Source: an uncultured Oscillospiraceae bacterium (lineage in GTDB: Bacteria > Bacillota > Clostridia > Oscillospirales > Ruminococcaceae). Taken from it: a stretch of DNA of 45,203 bases. Made by a program: the position numbers and the translations under genes. Positions 14,000 through 22,110 of this stretch are shown here, one piece after another (the stretch's first letter is position 1; each line of letters starts with the position of its first letter). The DNA lies in NCBI GenBank assembly GCA_934481445.1, contig CAKSPC010000021.1:1-45203 (forward strand). The letters run 5' to 3'. The notes beneath the pieces were generated by a model, which saw only the letters and a program-made list of their open reading frames with translations, searched no databases and had not been told where the DNA came from.

Positions 14000-14743
14000 T
14001 TATGTTACGTCCAGAAATGGAGGACTCGATGAAAACTGTAGTCCGATTTTCCAGTAGCCATTGATTTTCTTCAATGTTATCCAGCTCGTTTGATTTTCTT
14101 CGCCTGTATTTCCGAGATCATACCATACGCGTATGGAGGTCATGCAGTAAATATGTTCTTCTGCGTCGTCGCTGTCATAATACCCGTCGGGAGCGTCCTC
14201 GACCTTAAAAAGTTCCGCATCGTTATACAAAAACAGAATGCGCCCCTCCAGCTGCAAACCGACCAAACGGCGTGCATAATCCTTGAGAAGTTCTTCCGTT
14301 TCTTGCTCGGTGGGTTCGCGGAGTTCGCCCGTCAGTTCGTCTTTGTAGCTATAGTTGTTATAGGTTATCACATACAGCCGCTGGGCATTGCATTCTCTTG
14401 TGCATTGCGCCCAGAGCTGTATAAACTGCTCGGCCGTGAGATCTTTATATGGAATACCCATATATTCAATGTCGTCCTCGGTCAGAACAGGAACGAAATC
14501 ATATTCTGTCTGTTCATTTCCCGATTGGACAGGTTCGGATGTACCTTCCTTATCCGACCCGCTATTGTCTGTGCTTTCCGTTTCGCCTGTTGTAAGGACG
14601 GTCGTGCTTTCGTCCTGCGATGTTTCCGGCTGTTCCGAAACGACGGACAAATCAGCCGACGAAGCAGGGGAAACACTGCAGGCGCAAAGCATTGAACAAA
14701 TACAAACGATCAGCACGGTCTTTGCCGCTGTTTTTTTCTTCAT
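14000..14743 (-). CDS. Lipoprotein of unknown function
   Basis: A 247-aa predicted lipoprotein. Basic residues (MKKK) and a hydrophobic stretch end in LCAC with Cys22 as the lipidated residue. Residues about 25-80 are rich in Ser, Thr, Glu and Gln and form a low-complexity linker. The folded domain from about 85 (FVPVLTEDDIEY) to the end contains YVITYNNYSYKDE and a final WKIGLQFSSSPPF, a shape like NTF2-like or DUF-type extracytoplasmic domains, but no family is recognised. The gene has its own likely promoter (extended -10 TGTTATAAT near 14803) and GAGGGAG before the ATG. It is not in an operon. Confidence 0.75.
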   Translation of the reverse strand: MKKKTAAKTVLIVCICSMLCACSVSPASSADLSVVSEQPETSQDESTTVLTTGETESTDNSGSDKEGTSEPVQSGNEQTEYDFVPVLTEDDIEYMGIPYKDLTAEQFIQLWAQCTRECNAQRLYVITYNNYSYKDELTGELREPTEQETEELLKDYARRLVGLQLEGRILFLYNDAELFKVEDAPDGYYDSDDAEEHIYCMTSIRVWYDLGNTGEENQTSWITLKKINGYWKIGLQFSSSPPFLDVT

Positions 14744-14898
14744 ATAACTCCCTCTCTTTCAGCAATTGTCGGTAATACTTTCCTTTATATATTATAACAA
14801 CATAAAACGCAGAAAGGTTACATCTTATGTGCGCGCCGTAATATTCCCCCTCCGCCAAAAATATAATGGCAGTACAGACCCGAAAGGAGCGCACTGCC

Positions 14899-15156
14899 AT
14901 GAAAATTCCGAACATTTTAAAAAAGGAAATCCCCGCCGGGGAAAAGCGGCGGGAATTTTTCGAGCGAAGCTGCTCAAGGCTCACCGAGCAGCTTAACAAT
15001 ATCCGTGCAAATTTTGATATGACCACCGACGCCGACGCCATCGACGCCCTCATTTATGAGGAAAACGCGGTGCTCTGCCGACTGGACAGCCTGTACAAGC
15101 AGGCTCGCAGCGAGGGTATCACCCTCGCTATGCACGAGCGAAAGCGGTATTACTGA
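14899..15156 (+). CDS. Small YaaL-like (DUF2508) protein
   Basis: An 85-aa soluble helical protein. The stretch FDMTTDADAIDALIYEENAVLCRLDSLYKQAR matches the DUF2508/YaaL pattern in which a short helix is followed by D-x-x-D/E, IYEE and a second helix. The function of this family is unknown; in Bacillus yaaL lies beside recR. Here no recR is adjacent. The ATG at 14899 is preferred to an upstream one since GAAAGGAG lies 9 bases before it. The stop codon directly abuts the stop of the convergent acyl-CoA synthetase. Confidence 0.6.
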   Translation: MKIPNILKKEIPAGEKRREFFERSCSRLTEQLNNIRANFDMTTDADAIDALIYEENAVLCRLDSLYKQARSEGITLAMHERKRYY

Positions 15157-16824
15157 TCACTGCCTGGGTTCGTGCCTGTATTCGCCGCGAATTTCCGCGC
15201 GCTTTATCTTTCCGCTTACGGTCTTGGGAAGCTCATCCACGAACTCAACAACTCTCGGGTATTTGTACGGAGCGGTGTTGTGCTTAACGTGGTTCTGAAT
15301 TTCCTTTGCAAGCTCGTCGGAAGCGGTATAGCCCTTTGCAAGCACGATGGTCGCCTTTACTACCTGACCTCTTATCGGGTCGGGGGCGCCCGTTACCGCG
15401 CACTCAAGCACCGCGGGGTGAGTTATTAGAACGCTCTCTATCTCGAACGGCCCTATGCGGTAGCCGCTGGATTTGATAACATCGTCGTTTCTGCCGACAT
15501 ACCAGTAATATCCGTCCTCATCGCGCCATGCGGTGTCGCCGGTGTGATAATATCCGTCATGCCATGCGCTGTCGGTTATCTCCTTGTTGCGGTAGTAACC
15601 CCTGTAAAGTCCCGGGGTGTGGGTGTATTCACCCTTGACGACTATCTCGCCGACCTCGCCCACGGCGCAGCTTTCGCCCTTGTTGTTCATGAGATCCACC
15701 TCGTACAGCGGGGTGGGCTTGCCCATGGAGCCGGGCTTCGGGGTCATGCCGATTATGTTGCCGAGGATGCAGGTGCTCTCCGTCTGTCCGAAGCCCTCCA
15801 TAAGCTTCAGACCCGTGTATTCGTACCACTTGTTGAACACCTCGGGGTTGAGCGCCTCGCCGGCGATGGTGCAGTATTTAAGGCTGGAAAGGTCGTAATT
15901 TTCGACCCCCGCCTTTATGAAAAATCTGAACATAGTGGGCGGCGCGCAGAAAGTCGTTATGCGGTATTTCTGCATTATCGCCAGCATATTTTCGGGGATG
16001 AATTTATCGAAATCATACACGAAAATGCAGGTGCCCATTATCATCTGACCGTACAGCTTGCCCCATGCAGCCTTCGCCCAGCCCGTATCGGAAACCGTAA
16101 GATGCAGCCCGTCGGGGTCGACGTTGTGCCAGTGCTTTGCGGTCTGGATATGCGCCAGCGCATAGGTGTGGTCGTGAATTACCATCTTCGGATAGCCCGT
16201 CGTGCCGGATGTGAAATACAGCAGGAAAATTTCGTCCGCCTTGGTGGGGACTCTCTCCAGAGTATCGGGGTATTTTTCTACCTCGGTGTCGAGATCCGTC
16301 CAGCCCTCGCGGGTGCCGTTTACGATGTATTTGTTTTCAAGGCAGCCGCCGAGCTGCTCGTTGGCGTCGTCGATAAAGTGCGCAACATCCGCGTGGTGCG
16401 TCGCTACGACAGCCTTAACGTCCGCCGCTCCGAAGCGGTATGCAAAATCCTTTGCGGTCAGCAGATGGGTCGCGGGGATGGCAATAGCGCCTATCTTCAT
16501 CAGCGCGATCGCAACATACCAGAACTGATAATTTCTTTTAAGGACGAGCATGACATGGTCGCCCTTTTTTATGCCCATGGATATGAACATATTCGCCGCC
16601 TTGTTTGAAAGCCGCGAAAGGTCGCCGTAGGTGAGCAGCTTTTCGTTGCCCTGAAGGTCTACCCAAAGCAGGGCGCGGCGGTTCGGCTCAGCCTCGCCGT
16701 ATTTGTCGATGATGTCGTATCCGAAGTTGAAGTTATCGGGATACTTTATCCCGAATTTAACGAGCATACCGTTCTCGTCGTAGGTTTCTTCTACAAAGTT
16801 CTGGTGGTAAGATGGAATATCCAT
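15157..16824 (-). CDS. AMP-forming acyl-CoA synthetase
   Basis: An adenylate-forming enzyme of 555 aa that activates a carboxylic acid to its CoA thioester through an acyl-AMP. The P-loop is TSGTTGYPK (205-213). GEALN, YGQTES-like GFGQTEST and the hinge YWYVGRNDDVIKSSGYRIGP follow, and the catalytic lysine is in TVSGKIKR (Lys539). Gene length and the QNF/YDENG start fit acetate or medium-chain acyl-CoA synthetases rather than long-chain enzymes. The exact substrate cannot be told. It has its own consensus promoter, so it is separate from the agmatine operon upstream. The RBS is GGAAAGGGT before the ATG at 16824. Confidence 0.88.
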   Translation of the reverse strand: MDIPSYHQNFVEETYDENGMLVKFGIKYPDNFNFGYDIIDKYGEAEPNRRALLWVDLQGNEKLLTYGDLSRLSNKAANMFISMGIKKGDHVMLVLKRNYQFWYVAIALMKIGAIAIPATHLLTAKDFAYRFGAADVKAVVATHHADVAHFIDDANEQLGGCLENKYIVNGTREGWTDLDTEVEKYPDTLERVPTKADEIFLLYFTSGTTGYPKMVIHDHTYALAHIQTAKHWHNVDPDGLHLTVSDTGWAKAAWGKLYGQMIMGTCIFVYDFDKFIPENMLAIMQKYRITTFCAPPTMFRFFIKAGVENYDLSSLKYCTIAGEALNPEVFNKWYEYTGLKLMEGFGQTESTCILGNIIGMTPKPGSMGKPTPLYEVDLMNNKGESCAVGEVGEIVVKGEYTHTPGLYRGYYRNKEITDSAWHDGYYHTGDTAWRDEDGYYWYVGRNDDVIKSSGYRIGPFEIESVLITHPAVLECAVTGAPDPIRGQVVKATIVLAKGYTASDELAKEIQNHVKHNTAPYKYPRVVEFVDELPKTVSGKIKRAEIRGEYRHEPRQ

Positions 16825-16903
16825 AGCATTTGACCCTTTCCGCTGCTCTGCCTCTTTTCAAAATGAACCTTTTCTATTTTGTGCCGACAGTCAGTATATA
16901 TAC

Positions 16904-16932
16904 ATTATATAGTTGTTAATAACATTTGTCAA
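16904..16932 (-). promoter_or_regulatory. Consensus promoter of the acyl-CoA synthetase gene
   Basis: On the minus strand TTGACA (16927-16932) and TATAAT (16904-16909), both perfect, have a 17 bp spacer. They lie between the last gene of the agmatine operon and the synthetase. Confidence 0.85.
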
Positions 16933-16938
16933 GCATAT

Positions 16939-17511
16939 TTACAGCTTGGCAATGCTTTTTGCGCAGAGAAGAACTTCTTTCAGCTCCTCATAATCTATGC
17001 AGTAGTCCTTGCTGCCCGCCCTGACTGCCTTTATGAGCGTCTTTCCGTCCACCCAGCGCAGTTCGGATATCTCCTCCCGCTCGAATTTCATGGTGGCGTC
17101 CGCGACCTCGCCGCGGTAGATATACACCCATGTTATTTCATTATTAATGAAGCGTTCCCCATGGAATATATTGTCCTCGCTGACCCTGCGCCGCATAAGC
17201 GGGATGAGCGACGCGGGCTTTGCATAAACGCCTATCTCCTCGCCCATTTCGCGCACCGCCGCGCCGAGGGGATCCTCGCCGCTGTCGATGTGACCCGTCA
17301 CTGCCGCGTCAAAACAGCCCGGAAAGCTGTCCTTGTCGTCCGCGCGCTTCTGCACCAGCACCTCGAACCCGTGAAATCTTCCGCGGAGTACCCATATGTG
17401 CACGCTGCCGTGGAGGGCGCCCGTTCTGTGCACTTCCCCGCGGGACATGGTTTCGCCCGTGCGGACCCCTCTTTCGTCGCGGATATCGAATAATTCGTCG
17501 TTACTGTACAT
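16939..17511 (-). CDS. NUDIX hydrolase, IDI-like
   Basis: A 190-aa NUDIX protein. The NUDIX box is G-HIDSG-E-DPLGAAV-REMGEEIGV (all of Gly, Glu, Arg, Glu-Glu and Gly in register) at about residues 73-95. The N-terminal DIRDERGVRTGETMSRGEVHRTG and HIWVLRG resemble isopentenyl-diphosphate isomerase-like NUDIX proteins (YfcD type), which often hydrolyse nucleotide-like diphosphates. It is the last gene of the aguA operon, 12 bases after aguB. A role tied to polyamine synthesis is not obvious; it may be a detoxifying enzyme. The start is set by GGAGAGACATC before the ATG. Confidence 0.8.
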   Translation of the reverse strand: MYSNDELFDIRDERGVRTGETMSRGEVHRTGALHGSVHIWVLRGRFHGFEVLVQKRADDKDSFPGCFDAAVTGHIDSGEDPLGAAVREMGEEIGVYAKPASLIPLMRRRVSEDNIFHGERFINNEITWVYIYRGEVADATMKFEREEISELRWVDGKTLIKAVRAGSKDYCIDYEELKEVLLCAKSIAKL

Positions 17512-17523
17512 GATGTCTCTCCG

Positions 17524-18402
17524 TTATTTTCCCGCTATCCTGCCGTACATCTCGGGGCGTCTGTCGCGGAACACGCCCCAGCTCATGCGCATATCCCGCA
17601 GCTCGTCAAGGTCGAATTCATGCGCCAGCACACAGTCGCTCTGCCTGTCGGCGCACTCCGCGATGGCTCCGACGCCGTCGGTGATGAAGCTGCTCCCGTA
17701 GAACGTAAGCGCGCTGCTCTGGTGTGAATTATCGTCGTCCGGGGTGACGGTTTCGGTGCCGACTCTGTTCGCCGCGATAACGGGCATGAGATTGGCCGCC
17801 GCATGACCCTGCATACATCTCTGCCAGTGCGGCATACTGTCGCACTCGATGATAGGCTCGCTGCCTATCGCCGTGGGATAAAGCAGCAGCTCCGCACCCA
17901 TCAGCGCCATGCACCGAGCCGCCTCGGGGAACCACTGGTCCCAGCATATCCCCGCGCCTATGCGTCCGAATTTCGTATCCCATACCTTGAAACCCGTGTC
18001 CCCTGGGGTGAAATAGAACTTCTCCTGATAGAAGTGGTCGTCGGGAATGTGGGTCTTGCGGTAAACGCCGAGGATGGTGCCGTCCGCGTCTATCATCGCA
18101 AGGCTGTTGTAAAGCACGGTTTCGTCCCGCTCGTAAAAGCTTATCGGAAGCACGACGCCAAGCTCCTTTGCAAGCGCGCTGAAATGCTTCACGGCGGGGT
18201 TTTCGTTCAGCGGCAGCGCCAGCTCATAGCTTTCATAACGGCGCTCCTGACAGAAATACCATGTTTCGAAAAGCTCGGGCAGAAGTATCACATTCGCGCC
18301 CTTTTCTGCCGCCTCGCGGACGAGTTTATCCGCCTTTTCGATGGACTTCTCGCGGGTATCGGGTATGGACATCTGCACAGCGGCAGCAACTAACTTTCTC
18401 AT
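17524..18402 (-). CDS. aguB: N-carbamoylputrescine amidase
   Basis: A nitrilase-superfamily amidase of 292 aa. The catalytic triad is Glu43 (LLPELFE), Lys116 (YRKTHIPD) and Cys153 (GICWDQWFPE). The motif DQWFPEAAR and the length are those of AguB, which splits N-carbamoylputrescine into putrescine, ammonia and CO2. It lies in the same operon as agmatine deiminase, which supplies its substrate, so together they convert agmatine to putrescine. Genes on both sides are 12 bases away. Function is confident from context and active-site residues. Confidence 0.93.
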   Translation of the reverse strand: MRKLVAAAVQMSIPDTREKSIEKADKLVREAAEKGANVILLPELFETWYFCQERRYESYELALPLNENPAVKHFSALAKELGVVLPISFYERDETVLYNSLAMIDADGTILGVYRKTHIPDDHFYQEKFYFTPGDTGFKVWDTKFGRIGAGICWDQWFPEAARCMALMGAELLLYPTAIGSEPIIECDSMPHWQRCMQGHAAANLMPVIAANRVGTETVTPDDDNSHQSSALTFYGSSFITDGVGAIAECADRQSDCVLAHEFDLDELRDMRMSWGVFRDRRPEMYGRIAGK

Positions 18403-18414
18403 TTCGTATTCTCC

Positions 18415-18879
18415 TTATTCAAAGGTGTAAAGGCTGGTGGGGGCGTATTTCTCGCTTGTCTGATACGGGATCAGCGGCATTTCCTTGCCGCTCACCGCCG
18501 CCGCAATAAGTTTCTTTGAGAGGTCTGGCACGTCGTCGTGCGACAATGCTTCCTGCACGTCCATCCACAGCACCTCGCTGTTTTCATCGTGGTCGCTGTG
18601 GGCGGTGCCGCTTATGTATTCCGCGCGGAATGCAATGTACCAGTCGTGCATATTGAAACGTATGCCTATCACCGAAACGGGCTTTACGACGATACCTGTT
18701 TCCTCGGTTATCTCGCGGATGACCGCCTGCTCTGGAGTTTCTCCATGCTGAAGATATCCCCCGGGGATGATAAGCCTGCCCTTTCCCGCGCCGTATGTAT
18801 GCCGCGCCAGCAGCACCTTTCCGTCCCTGATAACGACGCTGGTGACGGATTTTTCCCAGATGGTATTCTGCTCAGACAT
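18415..18879 (-). CDS. NUDIX hydrolase
   Basis: A 154-aa NUDIX protein of the minimal type. The NUDIX box is GGYLQHGETPEQAVIREITEETGI (about residues 40-63) with all metal-binding glutamates. Substrates of such proteins are nucleoside diphosphates linked to another group; the particular one is unknown. It lies between the HAD gene (2-base gap) and aguB (12-base gap), and is the second NUDIX of this operon. It is clearly different in sequence and length from the NUDIX gene at the end of the operon. Confidence 0.82.
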   Translation of the reverse strand: MSEQNTIWEKSVTSVVIRDGKVLLARHTYGAGKGRLIIPGGYLQHGETPEQAVIREITEETGIVVKPVSVIGIRFNMHDWYIAFRAEYISGTAHSDHDENSEVLWMDVQEALSHDDVPDLSKKLIAAAVSGKEMPLIPYQTSEKYAPTSLYTFE

Positions 18880-18881
18880 TC

Positions 18882-19520
18882 TTATCCCTCTCCGAATATT
18901 CTCTCCGCCGCCGCGGGAAGCTCCGTTATATCGCGAAGCACCGCCGCCGCGTCGGACACCGTGCCGAAGCCGTAAGACGCATGGATGAAAGGTATCCCGG
19001 CAACCGCGGCGGCGTCATGGTCGCCCGCGGTATCGCCGACGTAAGCCGCGTTTTTAAGCCCGCTGCGCTCCATAACAAGCTTTATATTCTCGCCTTTCGG
19101 GAGCATCGTCCTGCCCCACATTTCGTAGTCCTCGAAGTATTCCCCAAGCCCCGTCGTCCGCAGGAAAAGCTGAACATATCCGTCCATCGAATTGCTGACG
19201 ATAAACAGGCGGTACTTCTCCCGCAGTGATTTCAGCACATTCTCCGCGCCCGCGTAAAGCTCGCCGCAGTGGGTTTCGAGGTAGGAATATTCCTCGTCGG
19301 TGCAGAGCTGCATGAGCTCTCCCCTGCGGGATACGTCTATATCGGGCAGAAGCATTGCCGCTATCTGCTCCATGGTCCTGCCCATAAAGCGGTGCATATC
19401 CTCCTCGGTGACTTCCCGCGCCGCTTCCGTCCGCGAAAGCGCCTGCGTCCATGCCCCCGCGCACTGCCGCGAGGAATCCCACAATGTCCCGTCGAGGTCA
19501 AAGATAAGTGCGTTTTTCAT
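18882..19520 (-). CDS. HAD-family phosphatase, phosphoglycolate-phosphatase-like
   Basis: A 212-aa HAD hydrolase. Motif I is DLDGTLW (8-14) with nucleophile Asp8 and acid Asp10. Motif II is VSNS, the lysine of motif III lies in LPKGENIK, and motif IV is VGDTAGDHDAA. The helical cap of about 70 residues puts it in the Gph/YjjG-like group acting on small phosphorylated metabolites. The ATG overlaps the aguA stop by 4 bases (ATGA), so expression is coupled to agmatine deiminase. Why a phosphatase belongs with this pathway is unknown. Confidence 0.82.
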   Translation of the reverse strand: MKNALIFDLDGTLWDSSRQCAGAWTQALSRTEAAREVTEEDMHRFMGRTMEQIAAMLLPDIDVSRRGELMQLCTDEEYSYLETHCGELYAGAENVLKSLREKYRLFIVSNSMDGYVQLFLRTTGLGEYFEDYEMWGRTMLPKGENIKLVMERSGLKNAAYVGDTAGDHDAAAVAGIPFIHASYGFGTVSDAAAVLRDITELPAAAERIFGEG

Positions 19521-20623
19521 CGGCTGCTCTCCTTAAAAACAGGTATCTGCTGTGTAATGCAGTGGATATTTCCGCCGCCGATAAGGATATCCCTCGCATA
19601 CACGGGGATCACCTTTCTCCCGGGGAAAAGCTCCGCAAGCTTCGCGCGGGCAGGCTCGTCTGCGGGGTCGTTGAAAAACGGCATTACCACCGCTCCGTTT
19701 GAGATGTAGAAATTCACATACGAAGCCGCAAGCCGCTCGCCGGGGGTCCTTGTCGGCTCGAAATCCATCGTATCCAGCCCCTCGCATTCCTCGGCGGTGA
19801 TGGTAACGGGCTTCGGGCAGTGAAGCTTGTGTATCGTGAATTTACGCCCCTGCGCGTCGGTTTCCCGCGAAAGTATATCGTAGCAGGAATGCGACAGCTC
19901 GTACTGCGGGTCGCTTTCGTCGTCCGTCCATGCAAGTACGACCTCCGCAGGGCGGACGAATGCGCATATGTTATCGACATGCTCGTTGGTTTCGTCGTTG
20001 TATATCCCGCGCTTCAGCCATACCACCTTTTTAACGCCGAGGCAGTCTTTAAGCTTCCGCTCTATTTCTTCCTTTGTCATGTCGGGATTTCTTCCCGCAC
20101 TGAGCAGGCAGGCTTCCGTCGTTATGCAGGTGGCCTCTCCGTCGACGTGTATCGAGCCGCCCTCCAGCACGAAACCGCTCATGTCGTACATATCCTTTTC
20201 ATAGAGGTCGCAGAGCTTCCGCGCCATTTTGTCGTCCTTGTCCCACGGGAAATACAGCCCGTCCACAAGCCCGCCCCACGCGTTGAAGCTCCAGTTTATG
20301 CCGCGTATCTCATCGCCGTTTGTAACAAAGGTAGGGGCGTAGTCCCTCGCCCATGAATCGTCCGAGGACATCTCCACCACGCGGATATGCTCGGGGAGCA
20401 TTCTGCGGGCGTTTTCGTACTGCCGCGCGCTTGCGCATACGGTGACTTTCTCGCTCTCGGCTATTGCGGCGCAGACCTTTACGAATGCCTTTCTTGCGGC
20501 ATACGCGCCGTACTGCCACGAATCCCCGCGCTCGGGAAAAATGAGTATACAGCCATAATGCGGCGAGAACTCCGCGGGCATATAAAATCCGTCCTCGGCG
20601 GGGATGGTGTGTAATGTTTTCAT
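19517..20623 (-). CDS. aguA: Agmatine deiminase
   Basis: A 368-aa member of the peptidyl-arginine-deiminase-like family that converts agmatine to N-carbamoylputrescine and ammonia. The catalytic cysteine is Cys355 in GGGNIHCITQQ. Substrate-binding regions SSDDSWARDYAP (about 86-97), EGGSIHVDGEAT, and NDETNEHVDNI (catalytic His) are intact. Length is normal for AguA. It is the first gene of the operon aguA, HAD, NUDIX, aguB, NUDIX. A promoter with a consensus -10 lies 33 bases before the start, and AAAGGAG precedes the ATG. No arginine decarboxylase is in the window, so agmatine must come from elsewhere in the genome or from outside. Confidence 0.95.
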   Translation of the reverse strand: MKTLHTIPAEDGFYMPAEFSPHYGCILIFPERGDSWQYGAYAARKAFVKVCAAIAESEKVTVCASARQYENARRMLPEHIRVVEMSSDDSWARDYAPTFVTNGDEIRGINWSFNAWGGLVDGLYFPWDKDDKMARKLCDLYEKDMYDMSGFVLEGGSIHVDGEATCITTEACLLSAGRNPDMTKEEIERKLKDCLGVKKVVWLKRGIYNDETNEHVDNICAFVRPAEVVLAWTDDESDPQYELSHSCYDILSRETDAQGRKFTIHKLHCPKPVTITAEECEGLDTMDFEPTRTPGERLAASYVNFYISNGAVVMPFFNDPADEPARAKLAELFPGRKVIPVYARDILIGGGNIHCITQQIPVFKESSR

Positions 20624-20655
20624 GGGCGCTCCTTTACAAATAAGAATTCACGTTG

Positions 20656-20684
20656 ATTATACCACAATCCCGCTCCGATTTCAA
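20656..20684 (-). promoter_or_regulatory. Promoter of the agmatine operon
   Basis: On the minus strand TTGAAA (20679-20684) and TATAAT (20656-20661) have a 17 bp spacer, 33 bases before the aguA ATG. Confidence 0.8.
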
Positions 20685-20832
20685 GGCATATATAACAAAT
20701 ATCATTCATATACATATCATAACCCCGGGCAGCGGACGATATAAGTTTATTAAGCAATAAAATAACATGGATATGTGCAAAAAACACAAAAACGCTATAT
20801 ATTTTTTGGCAGGCAAAAGTCCTCGGAATTTG

Positions 20833-20861
20833 TTGACTAACAAATTATTATATGGTATAAT
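20833..20861 (+). promoter_or_regulatory. Promoter of the DUF4190-type gene
   Basis: TTGACT (20833-20838) and TATAAT (20856-20861) have a 17 bp spacer. The stretch 20685-20832 between this and the agmatine promoter is AT-rich and shows no gene or known RNA. Confidence 0.8.
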
Positions 20862-20918
20862 GTTTTTGATAGCGGAATAACCGCTGTTGGTTTATTTATT
20901 TATTTGGAGGTATATGAA

Positions 20919-21236
20919 ATGACAACAAAGACTATGTCAATCATCTCGCTGGTTTGCGGCATTATCGGTATTGCAGGCGGCTTCCTTACAAGCGTGCCCG
21001 TAATCGGCTACCTGATTCCTTTCTGCCCGCTGGCAGGCATCATCTTCGGCGCTATCGCGCTCAACAAGATCAAGAAAGAAGGCGGCGAAGGCAAGGGCCT
21101 TGCAACCGCAGGTCTTGTTCTGGGTATCGTAGCTCTCGCACTCGATCTTATCACACTGATCGTCTGCACAGTATGCATCGCTTCCATCGCGTCAAACCCC
21201 GACGTAATGAACAGCCTCGCAGCTGCTATGGGCTGA
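20919..21236 (+). CDS. Small DUF4190-type membrane protein
   Basis: A 105-aa integral membrane protein with three hydrophobic segments at about 6-26, 28-47 and 62-92. The sequence SLVCGIIGIAGG...LAGIIFGAIALNKIKKEG...GLATAGLVLGIVALAL follows the DUF4190 pattern, in which two glycine-rich helices are joined by a basic loop. No function is known. The ATG at 20919 is preferred over an in-frame TTG at 20904 because GGAGG stands 10 bases before the ATG. It is a single-gene unit ended by a strong terminator. Codon choice suggests high expression. Confidence 0.75.
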   Translation: MTTKTMSIISLVCGIIGIAGGFLTSVPVIGYLIPFCPLAGIIFGAIALNKIKKEGGEGKGLATAGLVLGIVALALDLITLIVCTVCIASIASNPDVMNSLAAAMG

Positions 21237-21264
21237 TAAATCAGCTTGTATTCGTTCAACGGCA

Positions 21265-21296
21265 AAAGCCCTGCCCATGCGGCAGGGCTTTATTTT
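21265..21296 (+). terminator. Terminator between the DUF4190-type gene and lgt
   Basis: AAAGCCCTGCC (21265-21275) pairs perfectly with GGCAGGGCTTT (21281-21291) around CATGC, followed by ATTTT. The ATG in the loop is not the lgt start. Confidence 0.9.
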
Positions 21297-21309
21297 CGAA
21301 AGGTATTAT

Positions 21310-22110
21310 ATGTTTCCCGGATTTACTGTCTTTGGCAAACTCATCAGCAGCTATGTCCTGTGCACCCTCGCGGGGATATTCACCGCCTGCCCACTCGCGA
21401 TACGCAGATATAAAAAACGCGGCGGCGATGATATCAGCATGATATTCGTATTCCTGTTCGGCGCGCTGGGCTGCGCGGTGGGAATGCACATTCTGTACGG
21501 AATTACAAACATACAGCACTGGCACATCCTCGCGGAAGCGGAAGGCTTCACGGATTTTATAAACAGAGTCATGGTGATATTCGGCGGCTCGGTCTTTTAC
21601 GGAGGTCTTATCGGCGGGCTTATCGCGGGAGGTATCTCGCTGAAAGTCCAGAAGCTCCCCGCAGCCCTCACCTCCGACTGCATAGCGCCCTCGATAGCGC
21701 TTTTCCACGGCTTCGGGCGGATAGGCTGCTTCCTCGGCGGCTGCTGCTACGGCGTGGAATGGGAGCACGGCGTGACATTCACAAACTCCCTTATCGAAAG
21801 CGCCAACGGCGTGCCGCGGGTTCCCGTGCAGCTGTACGAGGCAGGGTTTGAATTTGCGCTGTTCGCGCTGCTGTCGGCGTTTCTGTTAAAGGACAAGCTT
21901 AAGGGAAAGCTGCTGGCAATGTATCTTCTCATCTACCCCGTGGGAAGATTTACGCTTGAATTCTGGCGCGGGGACGATTACAGGGGACATCTTTTCGGGC
22001 TGTCAACGTCGCAGCTTATAAGCATCGCGTTTTTCGCGGCAGCGGCGGCGTTTCTTATAATAAAAGCAATCAGACGACCCGCACGGGCAGAAGGAAAGGA
22101 AGCACAATGA
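21310..22110 (+). CDS. lgt: Prolipoprotein diacylglyceryl transferase
   Basis: A polytopic membrane enzyme of 266 aa that moves diacylglycerol from phosphatidylglycerol to the lipobox cysteine of prelipoproteins. The Lgt signature GRIGCFLGGCCYG (with the conserved Arg) lies near residue 139, and GGSVFYGGLIGG and YPVGRFTLEFWRGD contain the other conserved regions. Around seven membrane segments are seen. GAAAGG lies 6 bases before ATG 21310; an earlier in-frame ATG falls inside the terminator and is rejected. It overlaps the following lipoprotein gene by 4 bases, so an enzyme for lipidation is coupled to one of its likely substrates. It is the only lgt in the window. Confidence 0.9.
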   Translation: MFPGFTVFGKLISSYVLCTLAGIFTACPLAIRRYKKRGGDDISMIFVFLFGALGCAVGMHILYGITNIQHWHILAEAEGFTDFINRVMVIFGGSVFYGGLIGGLIAGGISLKVQKLPAALTSDCIAPSIALFHGFGRIGCFLGGCCYGVEWEHGVTFTNSLIESANGVPRVPVQLYEAGFEFALFALLSAFLLKDKLKGKLLAMYLLIYPVGRFTLEFWRGDDYRGHLFGLSTSQLISIAFFAAAAAFLIIKAIRRPARAEGKEAQ

